64,000 nucleotides of DNA from positions 12,518,730 to 12,582,729 of the forward strand of contig OY997655.1 in assembly GCA_963921795.1 (NCBI GenBank). The letters are read 5' to 3'. Position numbers and translations under genes: made by a program. Every line of letters starts with the position of its first letter. Position 1 is the stretch's first letter. The DNA comes from Nannobrachium achirus. Its lineage: Eukaryota > Chordata > Actinopteri > Myctophiformes > Myctophidae. Shown piece after piece: positions 10,768-21,098 of this stretch. The notes beneath the pieces are model-generated. The model was not told the DNA's origin. It was given only the letters and a program-made list of their open reading frames with translations, and searched no databases.

Positions 10768-11790
10768 ATGTTGCGATGGACGGTTCATTTGAAAGGAGCA
10801 CCAAACCGAGGTAACAACCATTCTGCTGTCGCAGTGGGGAACAAGATCTACTACTTTGGAGATCCGAATCGGAGCACAATGACACAGATTGGCGTGTACA
10901 TCCTCAATGTAGTCTCTTTGCGCTGGACCAAATTGCGCCTGGTGAGAAAAAGTCACCTGGAGGTTTCCTCGGTTCCCTCTGTGCGCCGTCATCACACGGC
11001 CGTGCTGATAGACAAGGTCATCTACATGTGGGGAGGGATTCCATACTGCAACATGGTTTATGCATTCGACATCAACACCCACAGATGGTTCAAGCCGTGC
11101 GTTTCTGGAACTGTTCCAGAGGGGAGGACGCACCACTCTGCCTGCGCCTTGGGTAATGTCATGTATGTCTTCGGAGGAGAGACCATTTTGGCTAGATGCA
11201 CCAACGACATGTACAAGCTGGACACCACCACGATGGTCTGGTCTTTTATCAACACTGGAGGCATTCCGGCGCTTGTTTCATCATATCACTCTGCCACCAT
11301 CATCGGAACCAAGATGTTTGTATTTGGGGGCTGGGGGGGTCGGGGGGTTGACCACAACACCATCAGAGTGTTTGACACAGAGATCAACTGCTGGCTGAAC
11401 ACACCTTTTGCAGAGTTTTTCCCGGAAGGACGCTTGGCCCCCAGAGCCTTCGCCTACAAAGGAGAGCTGTACATATTCGGTGGCTGGGTCTGTAACCAGG
11501 CCCTCGGTGATCTGTGGAAATTCAATCCAGAGACCTCCTGGACGTTCCTTGAGACAAAGGGGAACAGCCCGAAGAAGTCTTGGATGTGCTGTTGCATGGT
11601 GGGAGATCGTATCATACTCTTCAAAGATGACCTGCACATCCTAGACTTGAGTCCTAGTCTGAAGACGTTATGCAAGCTAACAGTTATTCAGTACCGTCTT
11701 GATCGGTCAGAACTTCCACACAACATCAGGTGGGAACTGGCAGCCATGGAAAAAACAAGACTAAGAAGAAAACGTAACTGGCAGCAATGA
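10768..11790 (+). CDS. KLHDC3-like kelch-repeat protein, copy 1 (intronless)
   Basis: A 340-residue kelch propeller protein. It opens with MLRWTVHLKGAPNRG and keeps the KLHDC3 pattern throughout: repeated aromatic-Phe-Gly-Gly strands near residues 89-90, 136-137, 187-188 and 238-239. In blade 1 the second Gly is Asp (YYFGD, 28-32). The C-terminus has a BC-box, SLKTLCKLTV (297-306), and a CUL2-box-like LPHNIRWEL (316-324). In the KLHDC2/3/10 family these bind elongin B/C and CUL2 so that the propeller can present proteins with C-terminal degrons for ubiquitination. The tail is basic (RLRRKRNWQQ). The ATG at 10768 was chosen over an in-frame ATG at 10714 because the start context and MLRW are shared by the paralogues and the 10714 codon is not. 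The gene is a single exon, unlike multi-exon vertebrate KLHDC3, which suggests a retrocopy origin. Substrates are unknown. Confidence 0.88.
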   Translation: MLRWTVHLKGAPNRGNNHSAVAVGNKIYYFGDPNRSTMTQIGVYILNVVSLRWTKLRLVRKSHLEVSSVPSVRRHHTAVLIDKVIYMWGGIPYCNMVYAFDINTHRWFKPCVSGTVPEGRTHHSACALGNVMYVFGGETILARCTNDMYKLDTTTMVWSFINTGGIPALVSSYHSATIIGTKMFVFGGWGGRGVDHNTIRVFDTEINCWLNTPFAEFFPEGRLAPRAFAYKGELYIFGGWVCNQALGDLWKFNPETSWTFLETKGNSPKKSWMCCCMVGDRIILFKDDLHILDLSPSLKTLCKLTVIQYRLDRSELPHNIRWELAAMEKTRLRRKRNWQQ

Positions 11791-11960
11791 CTACCAACGG
11801 CAACAGAAGGAACACCAGGAGTTTGCTTAGTGGATGTTGAAGATATTTACCATGAAGAATAACAACGGCAACTATAAAATAATCTCCTTCAGGTATGAAT
11901 GTAGAAACAAAGAGATGCTTTGGTCAAAGGAACAAGGAAAGTTATGGAAGACAACATCAG
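11791..11960 (+). other. Conserved 3' flank (UTR) of kelch gene 1
   Basis: Matches 15352-15520 closely: ACTACCAAYGGCAACAGAAG and ATGTAGAAACAAAGAGATGC. Related sequence follows the copies at 34491 (-) and 39286 (+). Confidence 0.7.
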
Positions 11961-11963
11961 GAA

Positions 11964-12210
11964 TCCGTGACAGGCCCACTTCATCACTGACCCACCCTAG
12001 GAAACAATATCTCAGCTTTCTGTCCACTAACCCATGCTATAATAGTGGTGGAAGATACAATTACTCCAAGAAGAGTAAGCTACTTATAAAGGCAGCAGAG
12101 CAACTAGGCCATAAATTCAACATTCTGTTGAGGTGCCAACTTGCCTCTTGTGCACAAGTACTGCGCTCAGCGTATCTGTAGCGTATCTGATGAAGGCTAT
12201 GGCCGAACGT
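11964..12210 (+). repeat. Upstream flank of kelch unit 2 (tandem duplication)
   Basis: Second copy of 9229-9515, starting immediately after the 3' flank of kelch gene 1. It marks the junction between tandem units. Confidence 0.85.
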
Positions 12211-12544
12211 GTGTGCCATTAACAACATATCTGTCGCTGTCTGCCCAGTGTTATTTATATCAGGTCGCACTTCAGTTCATTTTTCAGTTTATTTTTGAGC
12301 GGTGGTAAACCACTCCATAGAGTGGCTGTGCGTGTGTCTGTAGCCTTTTTCCTCAGCGTTTTGCCATAGAAAAATGTGTGTACGTAGCATTATGTTTGTC
12401 TAGTGATGTCATATGTCGTATGTCTGTAGCCTTTTTCCTCAGCGCTTTGCCATAGCAAAACGTGTGTGTGTGTGTAGCATCGCCTGTACATCCTGGTCTG
12501 AAGACGTTATGCAAGCACGACCACCGCTCACTTCACATTGGGTG

Positions 12545-12915
12545 TGATTTTTATTCATAGTGCACTTCACAACAGGGAAAAACAAACACAATTTTCAAAG
12601 AAATAGAAAACAGACAAATGTGCCAGTATGCATGGTCAAAAAAGAAAGAAAGAAGAAAAAACAACAAAAAACAAGACAAAAAGATATAGAGGTAAAACAA
12701 CACAATGTTAAGTGTTAAAACAGAATGTTAAAAACCATGGGGCAGTAGGATTTGGTCATAACAATGTTCATGGACTAGGGCAAACCGTAGTGCAGGCAAA
12801 AGAGGTGGGTTTTTAGCTTGGATTTAAAAATGTCTAAGGGAGTCTGCATCCCTGACAGCTTGAGGGAGAGCATTCCAGAGATGGGGGCCACGGTGTGTTA
12901 ATGCTCTGCCCCCGA
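12545..12915 (-). mobile_element. L2/Rex1-type LINE 3' fragment
   Basis: On the minus strand the conceptual translation ends in DIFKSKLKTHLFCLHY, the usual C-terminus of L2/Rex1-clade reverse transcriptase ORFs, followed by A-rich sequence. It is 5'-truncated. Confidence 0.7.
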
Positions 12916-12983
12916 CGGTTACTTTAACGGGTTTTGTGACTGTGAGCTGACCGGCATCCTGGGACCGTAGTGGTCCTCCTGCG

Positions 12984-13256
12984 ATATATGGTTGGCATAG
13001 CTCAGGGGTAGAGAAACCGTTATTAGAGCATGATGGGTTCCCGAAGGGTTCCCAGTTCGGATCCGGGCTCCCACTGAGTTAATGTCAAAGAGTCCTTGCG
13101 CAAGACTCTGTTGCTCCCGGTGAGTAGGTTGGTGCCTTGCATGGTTTCCTCCGCCACCGGTGTATGAATGTATGCGTGAATGGGTGAATGTAATGCACAG
13201 TCTGTGTAAAGCGCCTTGGATAACAGCGCTATATAAATGCACCATTTACCGTTTAT
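12984..13256 (+). mobile_element. tRNA-derived SINE
   Basis: A-box-like TAGCTCAGGGG at 12998 and B-box-like GTTCGGATCC at 13055 indicate a tRNA head. The body GTTGGTGCCTTGCATGG and the tail AGCGCTATATAAATGCACCA are typical of a widespread fish SINE whose tail is shared with a LINE. It lies in the insertion that separates kelch unit 2 from its distal promoter. Confidence 0.85.
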
Positions 13257-13258
13257 TA

Positions 13259-13600
13259 AGCACTTGTGACGTCCCTGATTGGCTATGGAGGTAAACACAA
13301 ACAGAGGACGCGGCAGAAACGAATGCAGTGCTTGCACACTCCGCTGGTGCAAGTAATAATGTGTAAAACAGTACTTATGCTATCCTTTGGCACTCTCATA
13401 AACCTGTGCTTCTCAACCAGGTGGGCAAGTTGGCACTCTGTTGAAGTGCCTACTTGTTATTTATATCAGGTGGCACTTGTTGGTGGTGACGTCAGAGAGA
13501 ACGCTGCTCCCCCATTGGCTAAAGGCTCTGCCTTTGTACTGGCGGCCGGAAACAGACAGCCAGAAACAGACGGCACCGAACACAGTAAATATGGTTGAAT
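13259..13600 (+). promoter_or_regulatory. Distal 5' flank of kelch gene 2 with CRE-like site
   Basis: Counterpart of 10100-10440, with TGACGTCA at 13487-13494 and the same CGGCCGGAAACAGACAGCCA-type block. It is separated from the proximal promoter by an inserted element. Confidence 0.4.
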
Positions 13601-13658
13601 CTTGTTCCAAAATGACCAAACATGCTTATAAATGATGTCCCTGGTAGGCAGGTTTCTG

Positions 13659-13988
13659 AATTCACCCTTTGTTAGTCTTCTGGTTGACTGACCAACCAGC
13701 AGGCTTTATCTGCCTTGTCCCGCCCTGGTTCCGCATTTTTTTTATGTTGAACTTGCTGAAACAATCTTTGAAATAAAAACATTAAAAAAAACATGCAGCG
13801 TCACTATACTGCCACCGAGCAGCTCCATTTTACTGAAACCAAGTTTGAAATTAGAATTGAACACACAGAATAAAAATATGAGGCAACTGAATTAAAATGG
13901 TAGTGGATGGAGTGTCCCAACCAGACACAGAAACCAATGTGTGTGAAGAGGGGCGGCACAACAGGCGGGACTTGACAAAGGGTGAATT
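13659..13988. mobile_element. Short inverted-repeat insertion in the kelch 2 promoter region
   Basis: Ends AATTCACCCTTTGT and ACAAAGGGTGAATT are exact inverse. The corresponding place upstream of kelch gene 1 (about 10470) lacks it, so it inserted after the duplication. A related end occurs near 38548. Confidence 0.65.
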
Positions 13989-14175
13989 GTCCACAGGCCT
14001 CCTCTGCGAGTGGCTTTATGCTTGGTAGCGACATGACGTGAAATCAAGAGTGAACCAGGCAAATATCAGACACAGACCAGACCCTCTTGCTTATGGCGAT
14101 ACATTTTCCATAATCTGGTAAGCAACAGGCATTTGGCTTCCCTGATTTGCCATCCCAACTGATCAAACTTCACGG

Positions 14176-14222
14176 ATTGGCCAAGCTTCATGGGATGTGT
14201 GTGCCACTGTATCGATTATAAA
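14176..14222 (+). promoter_or_regulatory. Proximal promoter of kelch gene 2
   Basis: ATTGG at 14176-14180 in the same GGATTGGCCAAGCTTC block, then TATAAA at 14217-14222, about 90 bp before the ATG. Confidence 0.6.
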
Positions 14223-14310
14223 CATCAGCGAGTGGAATATAACTCCATTCTTTTACAGAGAAGAGGAATCGACGAGTCCATTTCTGTCTACGTTGGTGCT
14301 GGCGAGCACC

Positions 14311-15351
14311 ATGTTGCGATGGACGGTTCATTTGAAAGGAGCACCAAACCGAGGTAACAACCATTCTGCTGTCGCAGTGGGGAACAAGATCTACTACTTT
14401 GGAGATCCAAAGCGGAACACAATGAAACAGATTGGCGTGTACATCTTCAACGCAGTCTCTTTGCGCTGGACCAAATTGCGTCCGGTGAGCAAGAGTCACC
14501 TGGAGGTTTCCTGGGTTCCCTCTGTGCGCCGTCATCACACGGCCGTGCTGATAGACGAGGTCATCTACATCTGGGGAGGGATTCCGTACTGCAACATGGT
14601 TTATGCGTTCGACATCAACACCCACAGATGGTTCAAGCCGTGCGTTTCTGGAACTGTTCCAGAGGGGAGGACGCACCACTCTGCCTGCGCCTTGGGTAAT
14701 GTCATGTATGTCTTCGGAGGAGAGACCATTTTGGCTAGAGGCACCAATGACATGTACAAGCTGGACACCACCACGATGGTCTGGTCTTTTATCAACACTG
14801 GAGGCACTCCGGCACTTGTTTCATCATATCACTCTGCCACCATCATCGGGACCAAGATGTTTGTATTTGGGGGCTGGGGGGGTCGGGGGGTTGACCACAA
14901 CACCATCAGAGTGTTTGATACAGAGATCAACTGCTGGCTGAACACACCTTTTTCAGAGTTTTTCCCGGAAGGACGCTTGGCCCCCAGAGCCTTCGCCTAC
15001 AATGGAGAGCTGTACATATTCGGTGGCTGGTTCTGTAACCTGGCCCTCAGTGATCTGTGGAAATTCAATCCAGAGACCTCCTGGACGTTCGTTGAGACAA
15101 AGGGGTACATCCCGAAGAAGTCTTGGATGTGCTGTTGTATGGTGGGAGATCGTATCATCCTCTTCAAAGATGACCTGCACATCCTAGACTTGAGTCCTAG
15201 TCTGAAGACGTTATGCAAGCTAACAGTTATTCAGTACCGTCTTGATCGGTCAGGACTTCCACACAACATCAGGTGGGAACTGGCAGCCATGAAAAAAACA
15301 CGACTAAGAAAACAAGAAAACAAACAACGAAAACGTAACTGGCAGAAATGA
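14311..15351 (+). CDS. KLHDC3-like kelch-repeat protein, copy 2 (intronless)
   Basis: A 346-residue tandem paralogue of the gene at 10768, in the same orientation and 3543 bp downstream. Blades, BC-box (SLKTLCKLTV) and CUL2-box-like LPHNIRWEL are all kept. The basic tail is longer by a small insertion (RLRKQENKQRKRNWQK). By eye roughly 22 codons differ in amino acid and about 12 silently from copy 1, a high share of replacement changes for a conserved propeller. Open-frame upstream sequence beginning at 14197 uses GTG and lies over the promoter, so the ATG in the GCACCATG context at 14311 is preferred. Likely a CRL2 substrate receptor by family; no direct evidence for its targets. Confidence 0.88.
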   Translation: MLRWTVHLKGAPNRGNNHSAVAVGNKIYYFGDPKRNTMKQIGVYIFNAVSLRWTKLRPVSKSHLEVSWVPSVRRHHTAVLIDEVIYIWGGIPYCNMVYAFDINTHRWFKPCVSGTVPEGRTHHSACALGNVMYVFGGETILARGTNDMYKLDTTTMVWSFINTGGTPALVSSYHSATIIGTKMFVFGGWGGRGVDHNTIRVFDTEINCWLNTPFSEFFPEGRLAPRAFAYNGELYIFGGWFCNLALSDLWKFNPETSWTFVETKGYIPKKSWMCCCMVGDRIILFKDDLHILDLSPSLKTLCKLTVIQYRLDRSGLPHNIRWELAAMKKTRLRKQENKQRKRNWQK

Positions 15352-15600
15352 CTACCAATGGCAACAGAAGGAACACCAGGAGTTTGCTTAGTGGATGTTG
15401 AAGAGATTTACCATGAAGAATAACAACAGCAACTATAAAAGAATCTCCTTCAGGAATGAATGTAGAAACAAAGAGATGCTTCGGTCAAAGGAACAGAAAG
15501 TTATGGAAGACAACTTCAGGAAACATGTTTTTAAAGGAGAGATGGGGATGAGAGAGGAGAGTGACTGCAAAGATGGAAACCTTTTTTTTAACCTCTGAGG
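15352..15600 (+). other. Conserved 3' flank (UTR) of kelch gene 2
   Basis: Matches the 3' flank of kelch gene 1 and runs on to GACTGCAAAGATGGAAACC, which also follows the kelch copies at 34491 (-) and 39286 (+). Confidence 0.7.
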
Positions 15601-16450
15601 GAAGAACAGCAGTAGATACCAGTAAGACTCCCTAATCGAGAGATAAGTGACCGTCAGGTCACGTGTATACACAAAGAGGCCTTTAAGTGCCATTGGAGTT
15701 TTAGCAGGCTGCAGTGGCTCTGGGGGTCCCTGGAGGTGGTCCCTGAGCATGTGTCAGTGTGACTGCAAAGTTTGGCATGGATAGGGACAACGGTGGCGGA
15801 GATATGAGTAGGGCAAAAGTGTGACGTGTGGCGTGACGTGACAGACTGACTGACTGACTGACTGACTGACTGACTGACTGACGGACTGACAGCCGCTGGA
15901 GGTTTTGATAGTAACAGTGATGACGGTCGCAATAATACCAGTTACTTTCTGGACACCTCACTGGATAGTGTTGAAAGCAGAGCTGTGCTTCCATGGTCAT
16001 TTATGTCGCAGGGAAGACTCATCCCTCCCCAAACACACCCTGTTTTGTGAACTGACTCAAGGCTCTAGGTTACTAGGGGGACCCTAAAGACGGCTGAAAG
16101 ACCAATTTAAACAGATAGTCAAAAAAGACCAGGATTCCTGTGGCTAACTACAAGGCCCTGGTAGCGGACCCGCTCATCCTGGTAACGTGAGACCGATCAG
16201 GCACAATTAAGCAGCAGAAGCGAAGCGTCAACAAAGACACCAACGTCCACGTCCAACACTTCCATGTCCCCTGACTCTTCTACTCACATCCTGGATTCCA
16301 TAGTCACCAGCAGGCACACGGAGAGTTCAGCTAGCTCAAAAGGAGAGCAAATGGAATCGATGAGGAGAACACATCCTCATTTCTGAGGCTGCCATGATGA
16401 TGAGGCCACAAACAACATGTGCAGTACTTGTCCTTCATCTTCTTGTCATC
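15601..16450. other. Intergenic stretch with (ACTG)n
   Basis: A (ACTG)n microsatellite lies at 15843-15881. No gene was recognised in the rest. Confidence 0.7.
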
Positions 16451-16930
16451 CATATAGTGTGGTATGCTATGTATTCCCGTAGGAATCTTTTGCCAAAATT
16501 GTTTCTTTCTCTTTTTTTTTTGCTGTTTTGGCTTCTATAGGGACCAAACTATCAGAAAATGACGGGAGTCAAATTTTCAGACCCTTCCTGATTTCCGGGG
16601 GGCAGGTCACTTTCTTGTTGGCGCTATTCGTCTATGTTTTCCCAATTTCCCATAGGATTGTTTTGCTAAAATATATATTTTTATTTTGCTGTTTTGGCTT
16701 CTATAGGCACCAAACTATCAGAAAATGACGGGGTTCAAATTTTCAGACCCCTCCCTCATTTCCTATGGGCAGGTCACTTCTGTTTTGGCCCTAATCACCT
16801 ATGTATTCCCATGGGATTATTTAGCTAAAATTGATTTCCTTGCCGTTGTGGCTTCTATAGGGACCAAACTATCACAAAATGACAGGGTTCCAATTTTCAG
16901 ACCCCTCCCTCATATCCTGGGGGGAGTACT
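16450..16930 (+). repeat. About 160-bp tandem repeat, three units
   Basis: GGCTTCTATAGG(G/C)ACCAAAC begins units at 16530, 16696 and 16850 (periods 166 and 154). Each contains AAAATGACGGGRKTCAAATT and CAGACCCCTCCCTCATTTCC variants. Confidence 0.88.
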
Positions 16931-17175
16931 TTACAGTATTTTATAAACAACCTCACAGTATATCACTCCCCACGTTTAAAACCAACCTCAAAACTCACTT
17001 TTTTAGGCAGGCATATGCCTGACCTCTTTGTTGCTGCTGCAATTTGTGTTGTTTTTATTGTGATTTTGTGATATGTCTTTTGTATTAACTGCTGTTTTTA
17101 TATTGTTGTACGGCGACCTTGAGTGCCCTGAAAGGCGCCTTATAAATAAAATGTATTATTATTATTATTATTCTG
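16931..17175 (+). mobile_element. L2/Rex1-type LINE 3' end
   Basis: Conceptual translation FKTNLKTHFFRQAYA followed by GCGCCTTATAAATAAAATG and (ATT)n. It splits the 160-bp repeat from its inverted continuation at 17432-17660. Confidence 0.75.
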
Positions 17176-17431
17176 AGGCTATTCAATAGTTGGTAGGAAC
17201 AGTTCAAGTGAGGAGGATGGGGTTGCATTTACTTTCAGCCTGTTTTTATTCTTGTCAAATACAGGATCTATTCATCATCACTGTTATCTATGTCCTCCCT
17301 TAAGGCCCATTCCCACTGGGCCAGATAAACAGATACAAAATATCTTTCTCCATTCAAGTGGATGGTAAGATACAGATAAAAAAAGAAATATCTGTCACAG
17401 TGACACCACCCCCCCCCCCCCCCCCCCCCCC
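17176..17431. other. Intergenic stretch ending in poly-C
   Basis: A run of about 23 C at 17408-17431 ends the segment. Nothing else recognised. Confidence 0.7.
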
Positions 17432-17660
17432 AAAGTGACCCACCCCCCAGGAAATAAGGGAGGGGTCTGAAAATTTGACCCTCGTCATTGTCTGATAGTT
17501 TGGAGGGTCCAAACTATAGAAGACAAAACAGCAAACAAATCAATATTAGCAAAAAAAAAAAAAACTATGGGAAATTGGTAATACATAGCCCAATAGGGCC
17601 AAAACTGAAGTGACCCGCCTCCAGGAAATGAGGGAGGGGTCTGAAAAATCTATTTTGGCA
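17432..17660 (-). repeat. Inverted units of the 160-bp repeat
   Basis: GGAAATAAGGGAGGGGTCTG and its second copy at about 17617 are reverse complements of the unit at 16450-16930. Confidence 0.75.
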
Positions 17661-17689
17661 AAAAATTCCTACGGGAGCTGTATTTTGGA

Positions 17690-18175
17690 TATAGCATACC
17701 GCACTAATATGCAGGAGGATGATGTGATGCATTTGATGTCAACACCTACAGATGGTTCAAGCCCAACATTTCTGGGACTGTTCCAGAGGGAGACATCCTG
17801 TGTTTTTTTGGGGAAAGCCATCTACAAGTTTGACACCACACCACCACAATGGTCTGGTCTTTAAGTAACGCGAGAGGTAGGCCTACCCCGGCACCTGCTT
17901 CAGTATGTCTCGTCTACCACCATCGGGATAACTATGTTTGTGTCAAGGACACCAGGACATCAGTGTGTTTGACCGAGATCGAACTGCTGGCTGAAGGTGT
18001 ACACCTTCTGCACAGCTTCTTCCAGAATACCGCTGCATGGGCTCATTCCTCCTTTGCCTACAATGGAGAGCTGTACTTATTTGGTGGAATTCATCAAGGC
18101 CAGAGCATCAATAATATGTGGAAATTCAGTCCAGAGACCTCCTGGAAAAAGACTGAGTCAAAGGAGGATGGTCCC
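17690..18175 (+). pseudogene. KLHDC3-like kelch pseudogene
   Basis: Recognisable kelch codons are broken by frameshifts and deletions: a segment equivalent to DVNTYRWFKPNISGTVPE near 17734, a deletion to IYKFDT near 17820, and YNGELYLFGGIHQGQSINN near 18058-18115. GIHQG(Q/G)SINN is shared with the gene at 39286 rather than with copies 1 and 2, so it derives from that branch. Neither the BC-box nor a C-terminus is left. Confidence 0.85.
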
Positions 18176-18205
18176 ACAAAATACCCACACAACTGTGAAA
18201 AGTGA

Positions 18206-19235
18206 TGACTCATCACTAAACCATCGTTTTGTTAGGCCATTTTTAGTCCAAGGAAGTTTTTTTTTGTGCAAAACAGGTGCTTGCAATGGATTCAGAATCA
18301 TGACAAACCCCTAGTTAGGCCCCTCACATCCTACTTAAAGCAGATCTTTTTTTCTGGGTATTTTCCTCCTGTATAGAAAGTCGTTGGGAGCCCTGCTTGA
18401 TTTGGCCACTGTGGTGACCCCGAAGGTTGCAAACTAGGGCGCCCTAGCTAAATCATCTATATGGGCATAAAAGAGTGCCAAAAAAAGAGTGCCAACCAGA
18501 CAGACAGATACAACGAGTATTGCACAACTGGACATCGATGGTGACTATTCTGCCCAACGGGCACCGGTCTGGGTTCTCCAACATTACTTCTGAGACTCCT
18601 ACATTCAATCCCTCATCGCACACCCCCGGGCACAGGACTAGTTATTATAACTAGCCTACAGCCCCCTGCGGGGGCCTGGCCCCTTTGTGTGTGTGCCTGT
18701 TAGTCCCCCTTGGTGTGAAGCAGACAGACTGTGATGTTGCTCTCTCTGGAACTGCCCCGGACTGGGAGTGCGCTGCTTGGTGACGCCCATTTGTGATGTA
18801 AATCGCATCACAGGACAGCCGCCTACAGGCCAAAATTTGGGAAAATATTTTAAACATTTGGGGATTATGAGAAGTAGAGACACATCTGAAGGTGATAAAG
18901 TTGATGTTGGGCAAGGTACATGCGTTATTGATTTTTGTATTATGTTTTTTAGACAATTGAGCAACTGCTGAACGTGGAGTTACAGATGGACCAAGGGACC
19001 AACCAGCATACACACTATTTTTTGGGGTGATTCTAATTAGGTTGTGGGATATCTCAAAATTCTGAAGTTATAAAATCTCCAGCAACTATCTATTGACCAG
19101 CTTTGCAAGCTGGTAAAACTTGTGAAACAAAAGTAGAATCACTCCAATGACCAGTCAGAAGCTATTCATGTGTGTATTCAGTTGATTTGCACCATTGCTT
19201 CTGCCCGCCAGCAACAACATGTAGTTATTAGGTTT
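18206..19235. other. Intergenic stretch, nothing recognised
   Basis: A short perfect palindrome (CTAGTTATTATAACTAG, about 18637-18653) is the only structure noted. No conserved frame. Confidence 0.6.
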
Positions 19236-19914
19236 AATGGACTCCGCCCCAAATCACTTCTAGGCTCATTTTCCTACTTATATTGATCCCAAAAGACTGT
19301 CCATGGGGTCTATTAGGCAGAAATGCCCCTGTTGTCCAGTTTCCCCAGTAGAACGCAGCAGCTGCCATAGCATAGTGGAGCATATAAGCCTATCACTTTT
19401 ACACTATTTGTTGCAGTCAAAAGTGATTTTCTTTTTCATGAATGATGTGTTACTAGTTGTCATTACAAACACATCCACGTCTTGGTTGTCCTACACAAGC
19501 CACCAAAATCTCATAAATCATGTTTTGGGGTGAGCATTCAGCGATCAAAGTCACTGTACTGGCCAATCACAGGGCATCTTTTCAGATCTTTTCAGAGACT
19601 TGGCGAAACACATAAAGGCTTAACATCTGTTAAGCAGAGTATGATGGCTCGTGTGGGACAATGATGACATGGATGTGTTTGTTCTGACAACTAGTACCAC
19701 ATTCATGAAAAATAAAAACACTTTTGAACACAACAAATACTGTAAAAGCGATAGGCTTATAGACTCCACTGTATGCTCTGAGATCTGCTGGGTTCTGCTG
19801 GGGAAACTGGACAACAGGTGTATTTCTGCCTAATAGACTCCATGGACAGTCCTTTTGGATCAATATAAGTAAGAAAATGAGCCTAGAAGTCATTTAGGGA
19901 GGAGTTGTCCTTTA
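19236..19914. mobile_element. Foldback element with about 260-bp arms
   Basis: The left side from about 19239 (ACTCCGCCCCAAATCACTTC) is a diverged reverse complement of the right side to about 19914 (GGAGGAGTTGTCCTTTAA). Shared blocks include CTTATATTGATCC and GTCCAGTTTCCCC. Edges carry TTAA. Non-coding. Confidence 0.75.
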
Positions 19915-20136
19915 AGTAAACCAGCAACTTAGAGGTCCTAATACATGCACATCTAAATGGGAAGTTAACCATATTATGAATCTTATTCACATTCAAACAC
20001 TAACTCTGATCCAATCACTGGAGGCTGAAGCTGGGGCTGGGTGTCGCTCTAACTCCACTCATCATTGCGCTGTAATGACTCTTTAATTGCTCTTTTAACC
20101 CATTTAGGCCTAGAATTATTGAATGCTTTAACCAGT

Positions 20137-20211
20137 GAAAAATAGCAGATATACAAGCTCACAGCGCGGCACCGAGTGCCGCGCTGCGAGCTTGTAGATC
20201 TGCTATTTTTG
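20137..20211. repeat. Hairpin module copy (complete, GC-rich tip)
   Basis: AAAATAGCAGATATACAAGC pairs with GCTTGTAGATCTGCTATTTT; the tip is CGCGGCACCGAGTGCCGCG, itself a perfect stem. Confidence 0.9.
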
Positions 20212-20562
20212 AAAAAGTCGTGAAAATGTGTGCAAATCGTTGAATATAATATGTATTTTCAAAGCGAAAGTTTGTAACTCAAATTTTGCTTCTGGGTGGT
20301 CCCAGGAACTGAATATTTTGAGATGGGGGTCCATGGCCAAATACATATCATTTTGGGGGTCCTTCACATGAAAAGGTTTGAGAACCACTGACACAGTAGT
20401 CTCTCAAGAACAGACTAACTAGGCTCCAGTTAAGTGAAAAGGACCTTTTCTTTGACGATGGCTGGTCAGATTGCTGACATAGAAACATAGGTTTTTCAAA
20501 AAATCTTGGATTCAAAAGACACTTATAGAATCGGGTCAAAATTCTAATTTTCACGATTTTTC

Positions 20563-20635
20563 AAAAATAGCAGATCTACAAGCTCGCAGCGCGGCACTCG
20601 GTGCCGCACTGTGAGCTTGTATATCTGCTATTTTT
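20563..20635. repeat. Hairpin module copy (complete, GC-rich tip)
   Basis: Arms AAAATAGCAGATCTACAAGC and GCTTGTATATCTGCTATTTT with tip GCGGCACTCGGTGCCGC. Confidence 0.9.
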
Positions 20636-20829
20636 CAATAGTTAAAGAATAAAATAATGATACACAATAATGTGTACCCGTTCTAAATGGGTTTTAATTG
20701 GCATTTTATTTGGCATCCGAATTGGCGCTTTCGCAGCGTAAGCTGCCGGCGAGAGTCCAGGGGGGTCCTCGGGGCGCTCTCAGGTGTCTATGCTGATTGC
20801 CTGTCTGTTCTCAACACCCCCTCCCCCCT

Positions 20830-20850
20830 ACCCCCCCCCCCCCCCCCCCC
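20830..20850. repeat. Poly-C tract
   Basis: About 20 C, one of several G/C homopolymers in the window. Confidence 0.95.
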
Positions 20851-21017
20851 ACCCGCCAAGTTGGCGAGAGAGGAAGGGAAAATGTGAGTGAACGCTAGCG
20901 CACACGTGCGTGCGTGCGTGTTGTCTGTATGCGTGAGTGTGCGTGTTCATTTTGCGAAGGTGTCGGCCAGGCATGCCATCCCTCAGGCGGCACCGCGACA
21001 GGACCCATCTGCCAGCC

Positions 21018-21020
<3 letters not shown>

Positions 21021-21098
<78 letters not shown>
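21021..21098. repeat. (CA)n microsatellite
   Basis: About 38 uninterrupted CA units. Confidence 0.98.

Larger units (their letters stand above)
20095..20697. mobile_element. Composite MITE with two hairpin modules
   Basis: Bounded by TTAACCCATTTAGG and CTAAATGGGTTTTAA. Between the hairpins lies an hAT-like terminus fragment (GGTCCTTCACATGAAAAGG), as in the elements at 32656, 54422 and 61848. No coding sequence. Confidence 0.75.

Noticed and set aside
11058..11675. Minus-strand and out-of-frame ORFs within the kelch genes
   Set aside because: Shadows of the kelch reading frames, repeated identically at 14601-15218.
12984..13060. Functional tRNA gene
   Set aside because: A- and B-box-like motifs are present but the cloverleaf does not close and a SINE body follows.
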